From Planctomycetota bacterium (GTDB lineage: Bacteria; Planctomycetota; B15-G4; SIAN01): a stretch of 64,000 nucleotides of DNA. The stretch's first letter is position 1; each line of letters opens with the position of its first letter. The notes beneath the pieces are model-generated. The model was given only the letters and a program-made list of their open reading frames with translations, was not told the origin of the DNA and did no database searches. Positions 1-9,900 of this stretch are shown in pieces. Location: assembly GCA_016795285.1 (NCBI GenBank), contig JAEUIC010000013.1, positions 62,001 to 126,000 of the forward strand. The letters run 5' to 3'. The position numbers and the translations under genes were made by a program.

Positions 1-2122
1 CGCCAGCGCGCGCTTCCGCGCCGGTTCGGTCAGCAAGATGTTCACGGCGATCGCGCTGCTGCAGCTGGTCGAGGAGGGGCGGCTCGACCTCGACGCGCCG
101 GTGGCCAGCGTGTTGCCCGAGTTCGCGCCGCGGAACCCGTTCGCCGCTGCACCGACCGTCCGCCAGCTCCTCTCCCACTGCGCCGGCCTCGTCCGCGAGC
201 CGCCGCAGGGCAGCTACTTCGACGAGGCGGCGCCGTCGCTGGCCGCCACCGTCGCGAGCCTGAACGAGACGGCGCTGGTCGCCGCGCCCGGCACGCTCAC
301 CAAGTACAGCAACGCCGCCTTCGCCGTCGCCGGCCGCCTCGTCGAGCAGCTGCGCGGCGCCCCCTTCGCCGAGGTGATGAGGGAGCGCGTGCTCGCGCCG
401 ATGGGGATGGGCGACAGCGCGTTCGGCGGCGATCCGGCGCGCCTCGTCCCCGCCACGATGTGGAGCCACCACCTCGCCCCCTTCGCCGCACCGACCTTCC
501 CGTTCGGCATCGCGCCGGCGGCGAGCCTCGAGGCGCCGCTCGCCGATCTCGCCACGGCGGCGCAGCGGCTCCTGCGCGGCAGTCGCGAGGCGGGCGGCGT
601 GCCGCTCGATGGCGCGCGCTTCGCCGAGATGACGCGGCCGCAAGGAGTGGCCGGCCGGCGCGGCGCGTTCGGCTTCGGGCTCTGGCTCGACGACTTCGAG
701 GGGATGCGCCGCATCGGCCACGACGGCGCCGTCTTCGGCTTCACGACGCTGGTCGCGCTGCTGCCCGACGAAGGGCTCGGCGTGGTGGTCTGCGCGGCGA
801 AGGATTGCGTGCTGCCGTGGGTGCAGCGGCTCGGCGACGAGGCGCTGCGGTTGGCGCGCGCGACGCGCGACGGCCGCCGCCCGCCGCTCCTCGCGGAGCG
901 CGTCGAGCTGCCGTTCCCCGAACCGGAGCGGCGCCGCGCCACCGGCCGCTGGCAGCAGGTCGACGGCAGCGACGTCGTCGAGCTGCTGGAGCAGCGCGGA
1001 CAGCTCTGGCTCCACGACGACGGTGCGCGCGTGCGGATCGTCCGCGGCGCCGACGGCGAGCTGCGCCGCGACGATCCGAAGCGCAACGTGGCGCCGCTCG
1101 CGCTGCGCGAGCTGCCGCAAGGCGACCTCGAGCTCGAGATCGAGGGGACGCGCTACCGGCGCTTGGCCGCGCCGCGGCCGCCGCCGCCGCCGCCCGAGTG
1201 GCGCGAGCTGCTCGGCGAGTACGGCTGCGACAGCAACGTCCTCTACGTGCGCGAGGTCGACGGGCAGCTGCACGCGCTGGTCGAGTGGTTCTTCGACTAC
1301 GCGGTGACGCCCGCCGGCGCCGACCGCTTCGCCTTCCCGACCCACGGCCTCTACTCGCACGAGGCGCTGCAGTTCCGGCGCGACGAGCGCGGCGCGATCC
1401 GCGGCGTCGAGATGGCCGGCGTCTGGTTCGCGCGGCGAGCGGTCGGTCCGCCGCCCGACGCGCCGTTCCGCATCACGCCGACCGCGCCGCTCGCAACGCT
1501 GCGCGCGCAAGCCGCGGCGGCGACGCTGCCCGCCGCGCTGGCGCAGGCGCCGCGCCGCTCCGACTTGGTCGACCTCGCCGCCTTCGTGCCGAGAGTGCGC
1601 TTCGACGTCCGCTACGCGACCGACGACAACTTCCTCGGCGCCGCCGTCTACGACGAGGCGCGCGCCTTCCTGCAGCGGCCGGCCGCCGAGGCGCTGCGGC
1701 GCGCGCAGGAGACGTTGGGGCGCCAAGGGTTCGGGCTGCTCGTCCACGACGGCTACCGGCCGTGGCGCGTGACGAAGCTCTTCTGGGAGGCGACGCCGCC
1801 GGAGCTGCGCGACATGGTCGCCGATCCGGAGCAGGGATCGCGCCACAACCGCGGCTGCGCGATCGACCTCTCGCTCTGCGACCTCGCGAGCGGCGCGCCG
1901 CTCCCTTCGACGAGCGGCTACGACGAGTTCAGCGCGCGCGCCAACCCGTGGTACCCGGGCGGCAGCAGCGAGGAGCGCTACGTGCGCGACACCCTGCGCC
2001 GCGCGATGGAGGCGGCCGGCTTCGCGGTGCACGACCACGAGTGGTGGCACTTCGACTTCGCCGGCTGGCAGGAGTGGCCGGTGCAGGACGTCCCGTTCGC
2101 GGAACTCAGCGGATCGCGCTGA
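1..2122 (+). CDS. Serine beta-lactamase-like / VanX-type D-Ala-D-Ala dipeptidase fusion (5' partial)
   Basis: The gene begins before the window; the first complete codon is at base 2. The N-terminal half is a class C beta-lactamase/DD-peptidase-like serine hydrolase. The SxxK nucleophile motif (SVSK) is visible just upstream of the first in-window ATG at 38. It is followed by a YSN motif (KYSNAAF, near 303) and an HDG motif (GHDGAVFGF, near 718). A linker region follows. From about 1555 to the stop lies a VanX/VanY-like M15D dipeptidase domain with the zinc motifs SRHNRGCAIDL and EWWHFDF. In the known families both halves act on D-Ala-containing peptides or esters, so the fusion suggests peptidoglycan peptide turnover; that role is inferred. 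The 3' end overlaps the convergent gene by 17 bp. The signal peptide, if any, lies outside the window. Confidence 0.85.
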   Translation, partial: ASARFRAGSVSKMFTAIALLQLVEEGRLDLDAPVASVLPEFAPRNPFAAAPTVRQLLSHCAGLVREPPQGSYFDEAAPSLAATVASLNETALVAAPGTLTKYSNAAFAVAGRLVEQLRGAPFAEVMRERVLAPMGMGDSAFGGDPARLVPATMWSHHLAPFAAPTFPFGIAPAASLEAPLADLATAAQRLLRGSREAGGVPLDGARFAEMTRPQGVAGRRGAFGFGLWLDDFEGMRRIGHDGAVFGFTTLVALLPDEGLGVVVCAAKDCVLPWVQRLGDEALRLARATRDGRRPPLLAERVELPFPEPERRRATGRWQQVDGSDVVELLEQRGQLWLHDDGARVRIVRGADGELRRDDPKRNVAPLALRELPQGDLELEIEGTRYRRLAAPRPPPPPPEWRELLGEYGCDSNVLYVREVDGQLHALVEWFFDYAVTPAGADRFAFPTHGLYSHEALQFRRDERGAIRGVEMAGVWFARRAVGPPPDAPFRITPTAPLATLRAQAAAATLPAALAQAPRRSDLVDLAAFVPRVRFDVRYATDDNFLGAAVYDEARAFLQRPAAEALRRAQETLGRQGFGLLVHDGYRPWRVTKLFWEATPPELRDMVADPEQGSRHNRGCAIDLSLCDLASGAPLPSTSGYDEFSARANPWYPGGSSEERYVRDTLRRAMEAAGFAVHDHEWWHFDFAGWQEWPVQDVPFAELSGSR

Positions 2123-3809
2123 CGCGCAGCCGCTCCTTCGCCAGCGCCGCGAAGAGCGGCCGCGTCCCCCACTTCGCCTCGAGCTGCTCGGCGCGCCGCA
2201 CGAAGTCGGCGCGCACGCGCGCATCGCCGAGGAAGCGGCGCTCTGCCGTCTGCAGCGCGAGCTGCTCGGCCATGCCCGACTGCGGCGCCGCCGCCGAGAG
2301 CCACAAGTGGACCAGCGCCGCGCCGGTCGCACCGCGCGCCGCGAGGCAGCCCCCGAGCTCGGCGTGCGCCTTGCCGTACTCGGGCAGCAGCTCGAGCGCG
2401 CGCTCCGCCGCCGCCTGCGCTTCGTCGTCGCGGCCGCGCGCGCGCAGCAGGTGGGCGAGCGTGCAGTGGACGCGCGCGCTCTGCGGCGCCACCCGTGCCG
2501 CCGACTCGTAGAGGACGAGACCGTCGCGCCACTCCGCCGTGCGCTGCGTGCCGCGCCAGCCGAGCGCCGCCACCGCCGCCGCGGCCACCACGGCGAGCAG
2601 CCCGCGCAGCGGCGGCCGCCCCGCCGTCCGCGCGAGCGCCGCGACCGACGCCAGCAGCAACCCGATCGCCGGCAGCGTGAAGAGGCGCTCCCCCATCACC
2701 GTGCCGACCGGCCGCGCGACGTTCGAGATGAGCAACCAGCTGCCACCCGCCAGCAGCAGCCCGAACGCCTCGGCGCGCCGCGCCGCACCGCCGCGCAGCG
2801 CCGCGATCAGCCAGAACAGCCCGAGCAGCAGCGCCGCGGCGCCGCCGAGCGCGAAACGGTCCAGCGCCGCGCTCGGCGCGATCTCCGCGTACGACCAATC
2901 GATCGAGAGGCCGCGCGGCCAGGCGAGCAGCGCGAGGTAGCGGCCGAGCACGTGGAGGCCGGTGGCGAGCCGCGTCCCGAAGTCGGCGTCGATCAGCGGA
3001 TTGTCGACGTAGGCCGTCTCTTCCGGCGCGAAGCCGACGAAGTCGCCGAAGACCGCGACGCGCAACGCCAGAGCCGCCAGCAACGCGACCGCGAGCGCCA
3101 GCAGCGGCAGCCCGCGTCCCGGCGCGCGCGCCCGCTCCGTCGCTCGCCCGCTCCCATCGCCGGCCGGCTCCGCTCGCGACGCGAACAGCAGGTAGAGCAG
3201 CGCCGGCAGCGCCGCGAACGCCCCCTCCTTCGAGAGGAGCGCCGCGCCGAAGCTCGCCAGCACGAGCAGCGCGACCGCGCCGCCGCCGCCGCCGCGCGCC
3301 AGGAGTCCCGCCGCCGCCAACACGCCGAGCGCCGCCTGCGTCTCGCTGCGGCTCACCACCTCGAGCGCCGTCTCGGACAAGAGCGGATGGACGGCGACCA
3401 GCGCGGTGAGCAGCGCGGCCGCGCCACCGCCGACGCCCATTCGGCGCGCCAGCAGTCCTGCCGCCGCCGCCGCCAACGCCAGCAACGCGAGGTTGCCGAT
3501 CCGCAGCGCCGGCGGCTCGCGCCCCGCCACGTGGACGGTCGCCTGGATCGTCAACGCGGTGAGCGGCCGATAGAGGCCGCTGCGACTGCCCTGCGCCCAG
3601 AACTCCTCGCGGAAGTGGTCGCCCCACTGCGCCGGCGGACGGGCGAACCGCTCGACCTGCCCGAGATGGGCCGGATCGTCGCGCGTGAGCGGGTAGCGCA
3701 GCGACCGACCGTAGACGCAGGCGACCAGCAGCGCCGCCAGCGCGACCAGCGCGAGAGCGGCAGCGAAGGAGGCGGGGCGCGCGGTGGCGACGGGTCGCTC
3801 GGACGACAT
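2106..3809 (-). CDS. TMTC-like polytopic membrane protein with C-terminal TPRs
   Basis: A 567-residue protein with about ten hydrophobic segments. The first extracytoplasmic loop carries an acidic pair (RDDPAHLGQ). A loop containing VDNPLI and a segment LSIDWSY match the pattern of the TMTC/DUF1736 family of GT-C-fold glycosyltransferase-like proteins. The last ~130 residues contain TPR-like helices (AERALELLPEYGKAHAELG). The family is linked to protein O-mannosylation in eukaryotes; the bacterial members are uncharacterised, so only a membrane glycosyltransferase-like role is suggested. I chose the ATG at 3809 because it opens directly into the first membrane segment; the reading frame is open further upstream but that part is low complexity. 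It is transcribed divergently from the gene at 3880. Confidence 0.7.
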   Translation of the reverse strand: MSSERPVATARPASFAAALALVALAALLVACVYGRSLRYPLTRDDPAHLGQVERFARPPAQWGDHFREEFWAQGSRSGLYRPLTALTIQATVHVAGREPPALRIGNLALLALAAAAAGLLARRMGVGGGAAALLTALVAVHPLLSETALEVVSRSETQAALGVLAAAGLLARGGGGGAVALLVLASFGAALLSKEGAFAALPALLYLLFASRAEPAGDGSGRATERARAPGRGLPLLALAVALLAALALRVAVFGDFVGFAPEETAYVDNPLIDADFGTRLATGLHVLGRYLALLAWPRGLSIDWSYAEIAPSAALDRFALGGAAALLLGLFWLIAALRGGAARRAEAFGLLLAGGSWLLISNVARPVGTVMGERLFTLPAIGLLLASVAALARTAGRPPLRGLLAVVAAAAVAALGWRGTQRTAEWRDGLVLYESAARVAPQSARVHCTLAHLLRARGRDDEAQAAAERALELLPEYGKAHAELGGCLAARGATGAALVHLWLSAAAPQSGMAEQLALQTAERRFLGDARVRADFVRRAEQLEAKWGTRPLFAALAKERLRVSAIR

Positions 3810-3879
3810 GGGCGTGGCATCGTATCGCCGTGCACGAGGGGCGGACCGCCGCAGCCGCTCGCGCCATCGGAGTCGCTGC

Positions 3880-6450
3880 GTGCCCCCACCGTCGCCTCGA
3901 CGCTTCGTCGCGCCGCTCGCGCTGGCGCTGCTGCTGCTGGCGATCGGCGGCGGCGCGTTCTGGTGGACGCGCGCGCCGCGGCCGACGATCGCGATCGCTC
4001 CGGCGCGCGCGGCGACCAGCGCCGACGCCGTGGGGCCGCTCGCGGACGTGGCCGCCAGCAGCGGCGGCGACGCGGAGCTGCCGGTCGCGCCGCTCGCGAC
4101 GCGCGACCTCGTCGCGCTCGATCGTACGGCCGAGGCGGCCGCGCCGCTCCACGCGCTGGCGCTGCAGGAGGCGAGCGCGCAAGGCATCGACCTGCGCGTC
4201 ATCGATGGCGAGCGCGCGCCAGTCGCCGACGCGCTGGTGGTGGTGTTCGGCAAGCCGCCGGACGCGCTCGAGCGCGCCGCGCTGCTCGCCGATCCGGAGG
4301 CGCTGGCGAAGGCGGGGGCGCTGCGCTTCCGCAGCGACGCGGAGGGGCGCACGCGGCTGCCGTTCGCGCGCGATGCGCGGCTGGTGGTCGCCTTCGCCGG
4401 CGACGCGCTCGGCACGCTCGTGATCGAGCCGACCCTCTTCTTCCCGGTCGAGCTGCAGCTGCGCCCGCGCTTCGTCGTCGAGGTCGAGGTGGTCGACGGC
4501 GAAGGCGCGCCGCTGGCGGGGATCCCGGTCGGCTGGGGGCGCGAGAAGCAGTCGCCGCTCGAGACGGCGCGCGTCGAGACCAGCGACGCCGCCGGCCGCT
4601 GCCGCTTCACCGACCTCGACCTCACGCTGCTGCCGCCGCGCACGCCGTGGGCGTCCGCCGACGGCCCGGCGCCCGAGCTGGTGCGCGAGCGGTGGCGCGT
4701 CGCGGTGCGCGGCGTCGCCAGCGCGGCGGCGCAGCAGACGCTCGAGCTGCCGCCCGAGACGGCCCTGCCGGTGCGGCTGGTGGTGGCCGACCGTGGCGCG
4801 CTCGACGTGGTGGTCGCGCTGCCCGAAGGGATGCCGTGGCCGCACGGGTCACGCGTCCACCTGTCGGCGCGCAACGACGCGGGCGAGCGGCGCGACGGCC
4901 AGCTCGAACTCGACCCGCAGGGGCGCGCGACCTTCGCGCCGCTCGAACTCGGCTTCGGCGGCACCGTCGAGCTGCGCGCCTCGGGCCTCGCCGCCACGCG
5001 CACCGCGTTCGCGGCGCTGCGCGAGGCCGACGAGCGGCGCGAGCTGCTGCTCGAACCGCTCGCGACGGGCTGCTGGCTGGTCGGCGAGGCGGTCGCCCCC
5101 GACGGCGCGTCGCTGGCCGAGCGCAACCTCATCGCCTCGTTCGAGGGCGGCAGCCTCGCGGCGGAGCTCGGCGCCGACCGCCGCTTCCGCATCGACCTCT
5201 CGCAGCACGACGACGAAGGGCGCGTCGAGGGCGAGCTGCTGCTGCGCTTCGAGGCGACCGACCGGCTGCAGCCGCCGCTCGCCGCGCGCGTCGCGCTGCG
5301 CCACGCGGCGACGGGGATCATCGATCTCGGCGCGCTGGCGCTGGTCGCGCGCCCGCTGGTGGCGGCCGGGCGCGTGGTCGACTCCGATGGCGTCCCGGTC
5401 GAGGGCGCATGGGTCAACGCGCAGAGCCGCGAGCCGCAAGTCGACCGCTCGGGCAACCGCGCGACGGCGCAGCAGATCAGCGACGAGCAGGGGCGCTTCG
5501 CGCTGTTCGGCGAGTTCCCGCCCGGCCCGGCGAGCCTCGCCGCCGAGCGGCGCGGCCTCATCCGCAGCGCGGCGCTGCCGTTCGAGCTGGGGGCGAGCGA
5601 TCTGGTGGTGACGCTCGCGGCGGGCGGCAGTTGCGAGGCGTCGTTGCGCGCCGACGGGCCGCTCTCGCCGACCTGGTTCCGCGCGGCGCTGCTGCCGATC
5701 GGCTCCGCCGACGCGAGCGCCGAGCTGGTGGCGAAGAGCGACGGCCGGCTGCGCTTCCCGCTGCTGCCGGCCACGCCGCACCACTTCGTCCTCTCCTACG
5801 CCAGCGACTCGCGCCGCGGCGAGCTGCTGCGCATCGCCGACGTCGCCATCGCCCCCTTCACGCTGACGCAGGACGCCCGCTTGCAGGAGCTCGATCCGGC
5901 GCTCTTCGTGCCGACCACCACCTTCCACGTACTCGAGCCCGACGGCGCGCCCGCAGCGCGCGGCCGCGTCGCGATCGATCCGGGGCAGCGGCGGCCGCGC
6001 GGCATGGTCGACCTGGTCGACGGCGTCGCCACGACGCCCTGCTTCGGCGAAGCGGTCGACTGGCTCGTCGCGGTGCCCGGTTGGCGGAGCGCGAGCGGCA
6101 AGCAGCGACCGGGCCGCCTCGACGTCGTGCTGGAGCCGCTGCTGATCGCGACCGTGATCGTGAAGGGGCTGCCGGAACGGGACGACGGGCTGGTCGCGGT
6201 CGAGCTCGAGGCGCGGCCGCAGTCGAACGCGCTGCGCCGGCTCGAACTCTCGGCGCGCGCCGCCTTGGTCGACGGCGTCGCGACGCTCCCGCTGCCGGCC
6301 TGGGGCAGATGGGAACTCTCCGTCAAGCTGCAGCGACCGCTGCCCGACGGTCGCTGGCAGGATGCGCCGCGCGGCACCCGGGCGCCGCGGCTCGACGCGA
6401 TCGACTTGAAGCGCGATCAGCCGCTGCGCTTCGAGCGCAAGGCGAAGTAG
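3880..6450 (+). CDS. Large anchored surface protein with carboxypeptidase-regulatory-like (Ig-fold) domains
   Basis: An 856-residue protein read from the GTG at 3880, which gives a short basic N-terminus followed by one hydrophobic segment (FVAPLALALLLLAIGGG), a signal anchor. Earlier in-frame ATGs at 3784 and 3808 are possible but would overlap the divergent gene. The rest is beta-rich with repeated 'gvpVegAwV'-type segments, for example VVDSDGVPVEGAWVNAQ near 5380, typical of carboxypeptidase regulatory-like or SpaA/Cna-B-like domains. No catalytic motif was recognised. A structural or surface role is inferred. The 3' end overlaps the convergent CFI-box gene by 34 bp. Confidence 0.65.
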   Translation: MPPPSPRRFVAPLALALLLLAIGGGAFWWTRAPRPTIAIAPARAATSADAVGPLADVAASSGGDAELPVAPLATRDLVALDRTAEAAAPLHALALQEASAQGIDLRVIDGERAPVADALVVVFGKPPDALERAALLADPEALAKAGALRFRSDAEGRTRLPFARDARLVVAFAGDALGTLVIEPTLFFPVELQLRPRFVVEVEVVDGEGAPLAGIPVGWGREKQSPLETARVETSDAAGRCRFTDLDLTLLPPRTPWASADGPAPELVRERWRVAVRGVASAAAQQTLELPPETALPVRLVVADRGALDVVVALPEGMPWPHGSRVHLSARNDAGERRDGQLELDPQGRATFAPLELGFGGTVELRASGLAATRTAFAALREADERRELLLEPLATGCWLVGEAVAPDGASLAERNLIASFEGGSLAAELGADRRFRIDLSQHDDEGRVEGELLLRFEATDRLQPPLAARVALRHAATGIIDLGALALVARPLVAAGRVVDSDGVPVEGAWVNAQSREPQVDRSGNRATAQQISDEQGRFALFGEFPPGPASLAAERRGLIRSAALPFELGASDLVVTLAAGGSCEASLRADGPLSPTWFRAALLPIGSADASAELVAKSDGRLRFPLLPATPHHFVLSYASDSRRGELLRIADVAIAPFTLTQDARLQELDPALFVPTTTFHVLEPDGAPAARGRVAIDPGQRRPRGMVDLVDGVATTPCFGEAVDWLVAVPGWRSASGKQRPGRLDVVLEPLLIATVIVKGLPERDDGLVAVELEARPQSNALRRLELSARAALVDGVATLPLPAWGRWELSVKLQRPLPDGRWQDAPRGTRAPRLDAIDLKRDQPLRFERKAK

Positions 6451-6959
6451 CGCCGCCGCGCCAGCAGCAGCGCGGCCAGCAGCACGAGCGCCGACGCCGT
6501 CGCCGCGCCCGGATGGCCGATCGCGAGCAGCAGCGGTGCGAGCAGCGCGCGCGCAGTCGCCCGCGCGAACGGCCGATCGGCGATCCAGGCGGCGAGCGGC
6601 GGCGAGGTGCGCTCGTACCAGGCGATGAAGGCGCGGCCGGCGGCGTGCTGGCGCAGCTGCGTGTCGCGGAACTCCCGCAGCGCTTCGACTTCGGGCGCGA
6701 GCGCCGAGCCGTACGCCGCCGTCGCGACGAAGCAGCGCGAACTCCCGCCGCCGCCGCCGGACGCCTGCGGCGGCTGCGGCGTGACGCTCTTCGTGGCGAT
6801 GCGGCCGCCGCCATCCCAGTCGTAGGAGATCGTCGTCGCGCCGTCGTAGGTGAGGCGGTCGAGGCGACCGAGCGCGTCGTAGCGGTAGGTCTGCACCTGC
6901 CGTTGCGAGGCGCCGTGCGGCGCGGCGAGGAGGGCGATCAGCAGCAAGAGGCTCTGCAT
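6417..6959 (-). CDS. Small exported protein: one YD repeat plus CFI-box C-terminal domain
   Basis: A 180-residue protein. It has a cleavable signal peptide (MQSLLLLIALLAAPHGA), then a single RHS-type YD motif (YRYDALGRLDRLTYDG) and a second partial one. A Gly/Ser linker leads to a CFI-box C-terminal domain: CFVATAAYGSALAPEVEAL, then YERTSPPLA, then a C-terminal hydrophobic helix ending in basic residues (LLLARRRYFALRSKR). CFI-box tails are proposed to be sorting or anchoring domains. It starts 27 bp after the stop of the large YD-repeat gene and is probably co-transcribed with it. It may be a separate anchored partner of that gene or a split-off tip of a once longer RHS protein. Confidence 0.7.
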   Translation of the reverse strand: MQSLLLLIALLAAPHGASQRQVQTYRYDALGRLDRLTYDGATTISYDWDGGGRIATKSVTPQPPQASGGGGGSSRCFVATAAYGSALAPEVEALREFRDTQLRQHAAGRAFIAWYERTSPPLAAWIADRPFARATARALLAPLLLAIGHPGAATASALVLLAALLLARRRYFALRSKRSG

Positions 6960-6986
6960 CGGTGCAGCTCCGGGGTGAGGCGAGGA

Positions 6987-9900
6987 TCAGCGAGCGGACG
7001 GCGCGGGCACCGAGGGCGCGTCGGCGCCGACGACGTCGCGCGGGCGATCGGCGGGCGTCGAGAAGCCGCGCAGGAACGCCTCGAGGAAGAGGTCGACCGG
7101 CTCGCTCGACGGCGCCGGCGCCGGCCGGCCGTGCTGCGTCCACGCCTCGAAGGCGCGCCACCGCACCAGCTTCGCGAGCGCCTCGCGCGAGGCCGCGGGA
7201 TCGACGTCGGGCGGCGTCGGCCGCGCGAGCAGCTCGCGGCGCAGCCCGAGGAGCAAGCTCGCGTTCAGGTTGAGGGAGAGGCCGGTGAAGAGAGTCGCGC
7301 CGACCGCGGCACGCGACTCGGCCATCAGGTCGCCGGGGACGAGCGGCGCCCCCCGCATGCGGGCGGCCGCGCCGAGCCATGCGCTGCCGATCGCGCCGAG
7401 CCCGTCGGGATGGCAGCTGCTGCAGCCGATCACGCCGAAGTCGTGGGGCGTGCGCGCCGGCGCCGCGTCGAGCCAGCGGTTCGCGACGGAGCTGCCGTCG
7501 AAGAGCGCGAAGGTGTCGAGCACGACCGACGTCGACTCGTCGCTGCGGACGAGCGCGCTGCCCGGCTGCGGGAAGCGCGACAGCAGGTAGGGCGTCGCGC
7601 CCGGCTGCGCGAGCCAGCCGAGGTCGCGGGTCGGCTGCAGCGAGGAGCAGTGGCGCGTGTCCCAGATGCGGTCGCCGAACGCGACGCCGACGCCGAGCGA
7701 GAGCGCGTTCTCGCGCCCGCCGAGTCCGAGCAGCGCGTACGGGTAGCCGCCGAGCGGCGCGAACGTGGCGAACAGCTCGCCGAGCGGCCCCCACGCGTAG
7801 GCCTGCAGCAGCTCGCCGAAGTCGTCGCACTCGAGCAGCGTGTTGCCCTGCTCGTCGAAGTGGTAGGTGGCGCGCTCGCCGTCGATCAGGTCGACCCGCC
7901 AGAGCGGCTCGCCCCACGGCGTCGCCACGTAGGCGTACTCGTCGATGCCGCCTTCGCGCACGACGCCGAGGCTCGGCCGCTCGGTCGCGTAGTTCCAGTC
8001 GAACTCGACCAGCGGGTCGGCGTTCAAGCGCCCCGAGACGACCTGGCCGAGGCCGTCCCACGTGAACTCGTAGCTGTCGGCGCCGTCGGTCGCGCCGACC
8101 AGTCGCCCGGCGAGGTCCCAGTCGAAGGTGCGCGTGTCGTCGGCGAGCCGGCGGCCGAGCGCGTCGTAGGTGAAGGCGGCATCCTGCCCCGCGGCATCGA
8201 AGACGCTGCTCATCACGCCGATCGCCGGGAGCCCCACCACCGGCTGCAGCCGATCGGCGCGCACGATGCGGCCGGCGTCGTCGCGCGTGAACTGCAGGTC
8301 GGCCAGCGGCTCGAGCGGGCCGTCGACGGAGAGGCGCGCGAGCCAGCCGTCGCCGTCCCACTCGTAGCGCTCGACCACGCCGTTCCCGAAGCTCTTCGTC
8401 GCGAGCCGTCCGACCGGATCCCACGTGAAGTCGCAGGTGAAGCCGTCGTCGTCGGCCACCTGCGCGAGGCGGCCCGCGGCATCCCACTGGTAGGTCACCG
8501 AGAGCGTGCCGGCGAGCGTCAGCGAGGTGAGGCGGCCGGCGCCGTCGCGCCCCGCCGGGATGCCGTTGCTGACTTCGACGCGGCCGACGTCGTCGCGCGT
8601 GATCGTGGCGCCGGTCGCGCCGACCACGCGGCCGTCGGCGTCGTGCTGCCAGTCGAGCGCGGTGCCGTCGCTCCAGTCGGCGGCGGTCACCTTGCCGCGC
8701 GCGTCGCGCGTGATCGTCACGTCGCCGAGGCCGCCCGGCAGCAGCAGCGAACCGGCGCGACCGAGCGGATCGAGCGTCGCCAGCAGCTCGCGGCCGACCG
8801 GATCGACGGCGGCCGTCACCTCGCCCGCGGCATCGCGCGCGATCGCGGCGCCGATGCCGCCGCCGCTGCCGACCCGCGCGACGCGGCCGACGGCATCGCG
8901 CTCGATCGCGAGCGTCGCAGCGGCCTTCGCGACGGCCACCTCCTCGACGCGCCCGGCGTCGTCGCGCGCCACCGTGGTGCGCCCGCCCTCGCCGTCGACC
9001 CGCGCGGTCACGCGGCCGAGGCCGTCGCGCGCGACCGTCTCGACGCGCCCCTCGGCGCTCGTCGCGCGCGTCCAGTCGCCGCGCTTGCTCGAGGCGTAGG
9101 CGAAGGCGTCGCCCGCGTCGTCGGCGAGGCTCGCCAGCACCGCCTCGTCGTCGTAGCCGAGCGCGTACGAGCGGCCGAGGCCGTCGGTGATGCCGGCGAG
9201 CCGCCCGCCCGGCGTCCAGTCGAACGCCAGCGCGACGCCGCCGCCGTCGGTGGCGACGCTCGGCCGGCCGAGCGGATCGAAGGTGAAGGTGGCGGTCGCC
9301 CCTTCCGGATCGAGCGCGGCGGTGCAGCGGTCCATCGCGTCGTAGGCGAAGCTCCACGCCCGGTTGCCGGGCAGCAGCGCGCCGACGAGGTTCGAGTTGC
9401 CGTCCCACGCGAAGGTGGTGACGCCCCCCGCCTCGTCGGTCACGCTGGTCAGCCGATCGAGCGCATCCCACGTCGCGTGGCGCATCGCGCCGCCGGGCAG
9501 ATCGACGTCGGTGAGGCGGCCGAGGCCGTCGTAGCTGAACGACGTGGTGCGCCCCTCCGCGTCGATCGCGTGGTCGAGCAGGAAGCCGGCCGTCCAGCCG
9601 AACTGGCGCACGCCGCCGTCCGCGGCGGTGGCGGTGAGCAGCTCGCCGCGCGCGCCGTAGGTGCGGCTCCAGGTGGCGCCGAGCGGGTCGATGCGGGCGA
9701 TCACGTTGCCGTCGCCGTCCCAGCTGAACTGCTCGAACGAGCCGTCGGCGGCGGTGACGCGCGTCAGGTCGTGGAAGGTGAAGCCGTCGTCGACGCGCGC
9801 CGTCCACGTGTAGCGGGTGAGCGCGCCGTCGGGCGCGGTGTAGCTCGCCGGCAGCCGCGCGGCGGAGTCCCACGCGATCGTCGCGCGATCGCCGCGGCGG

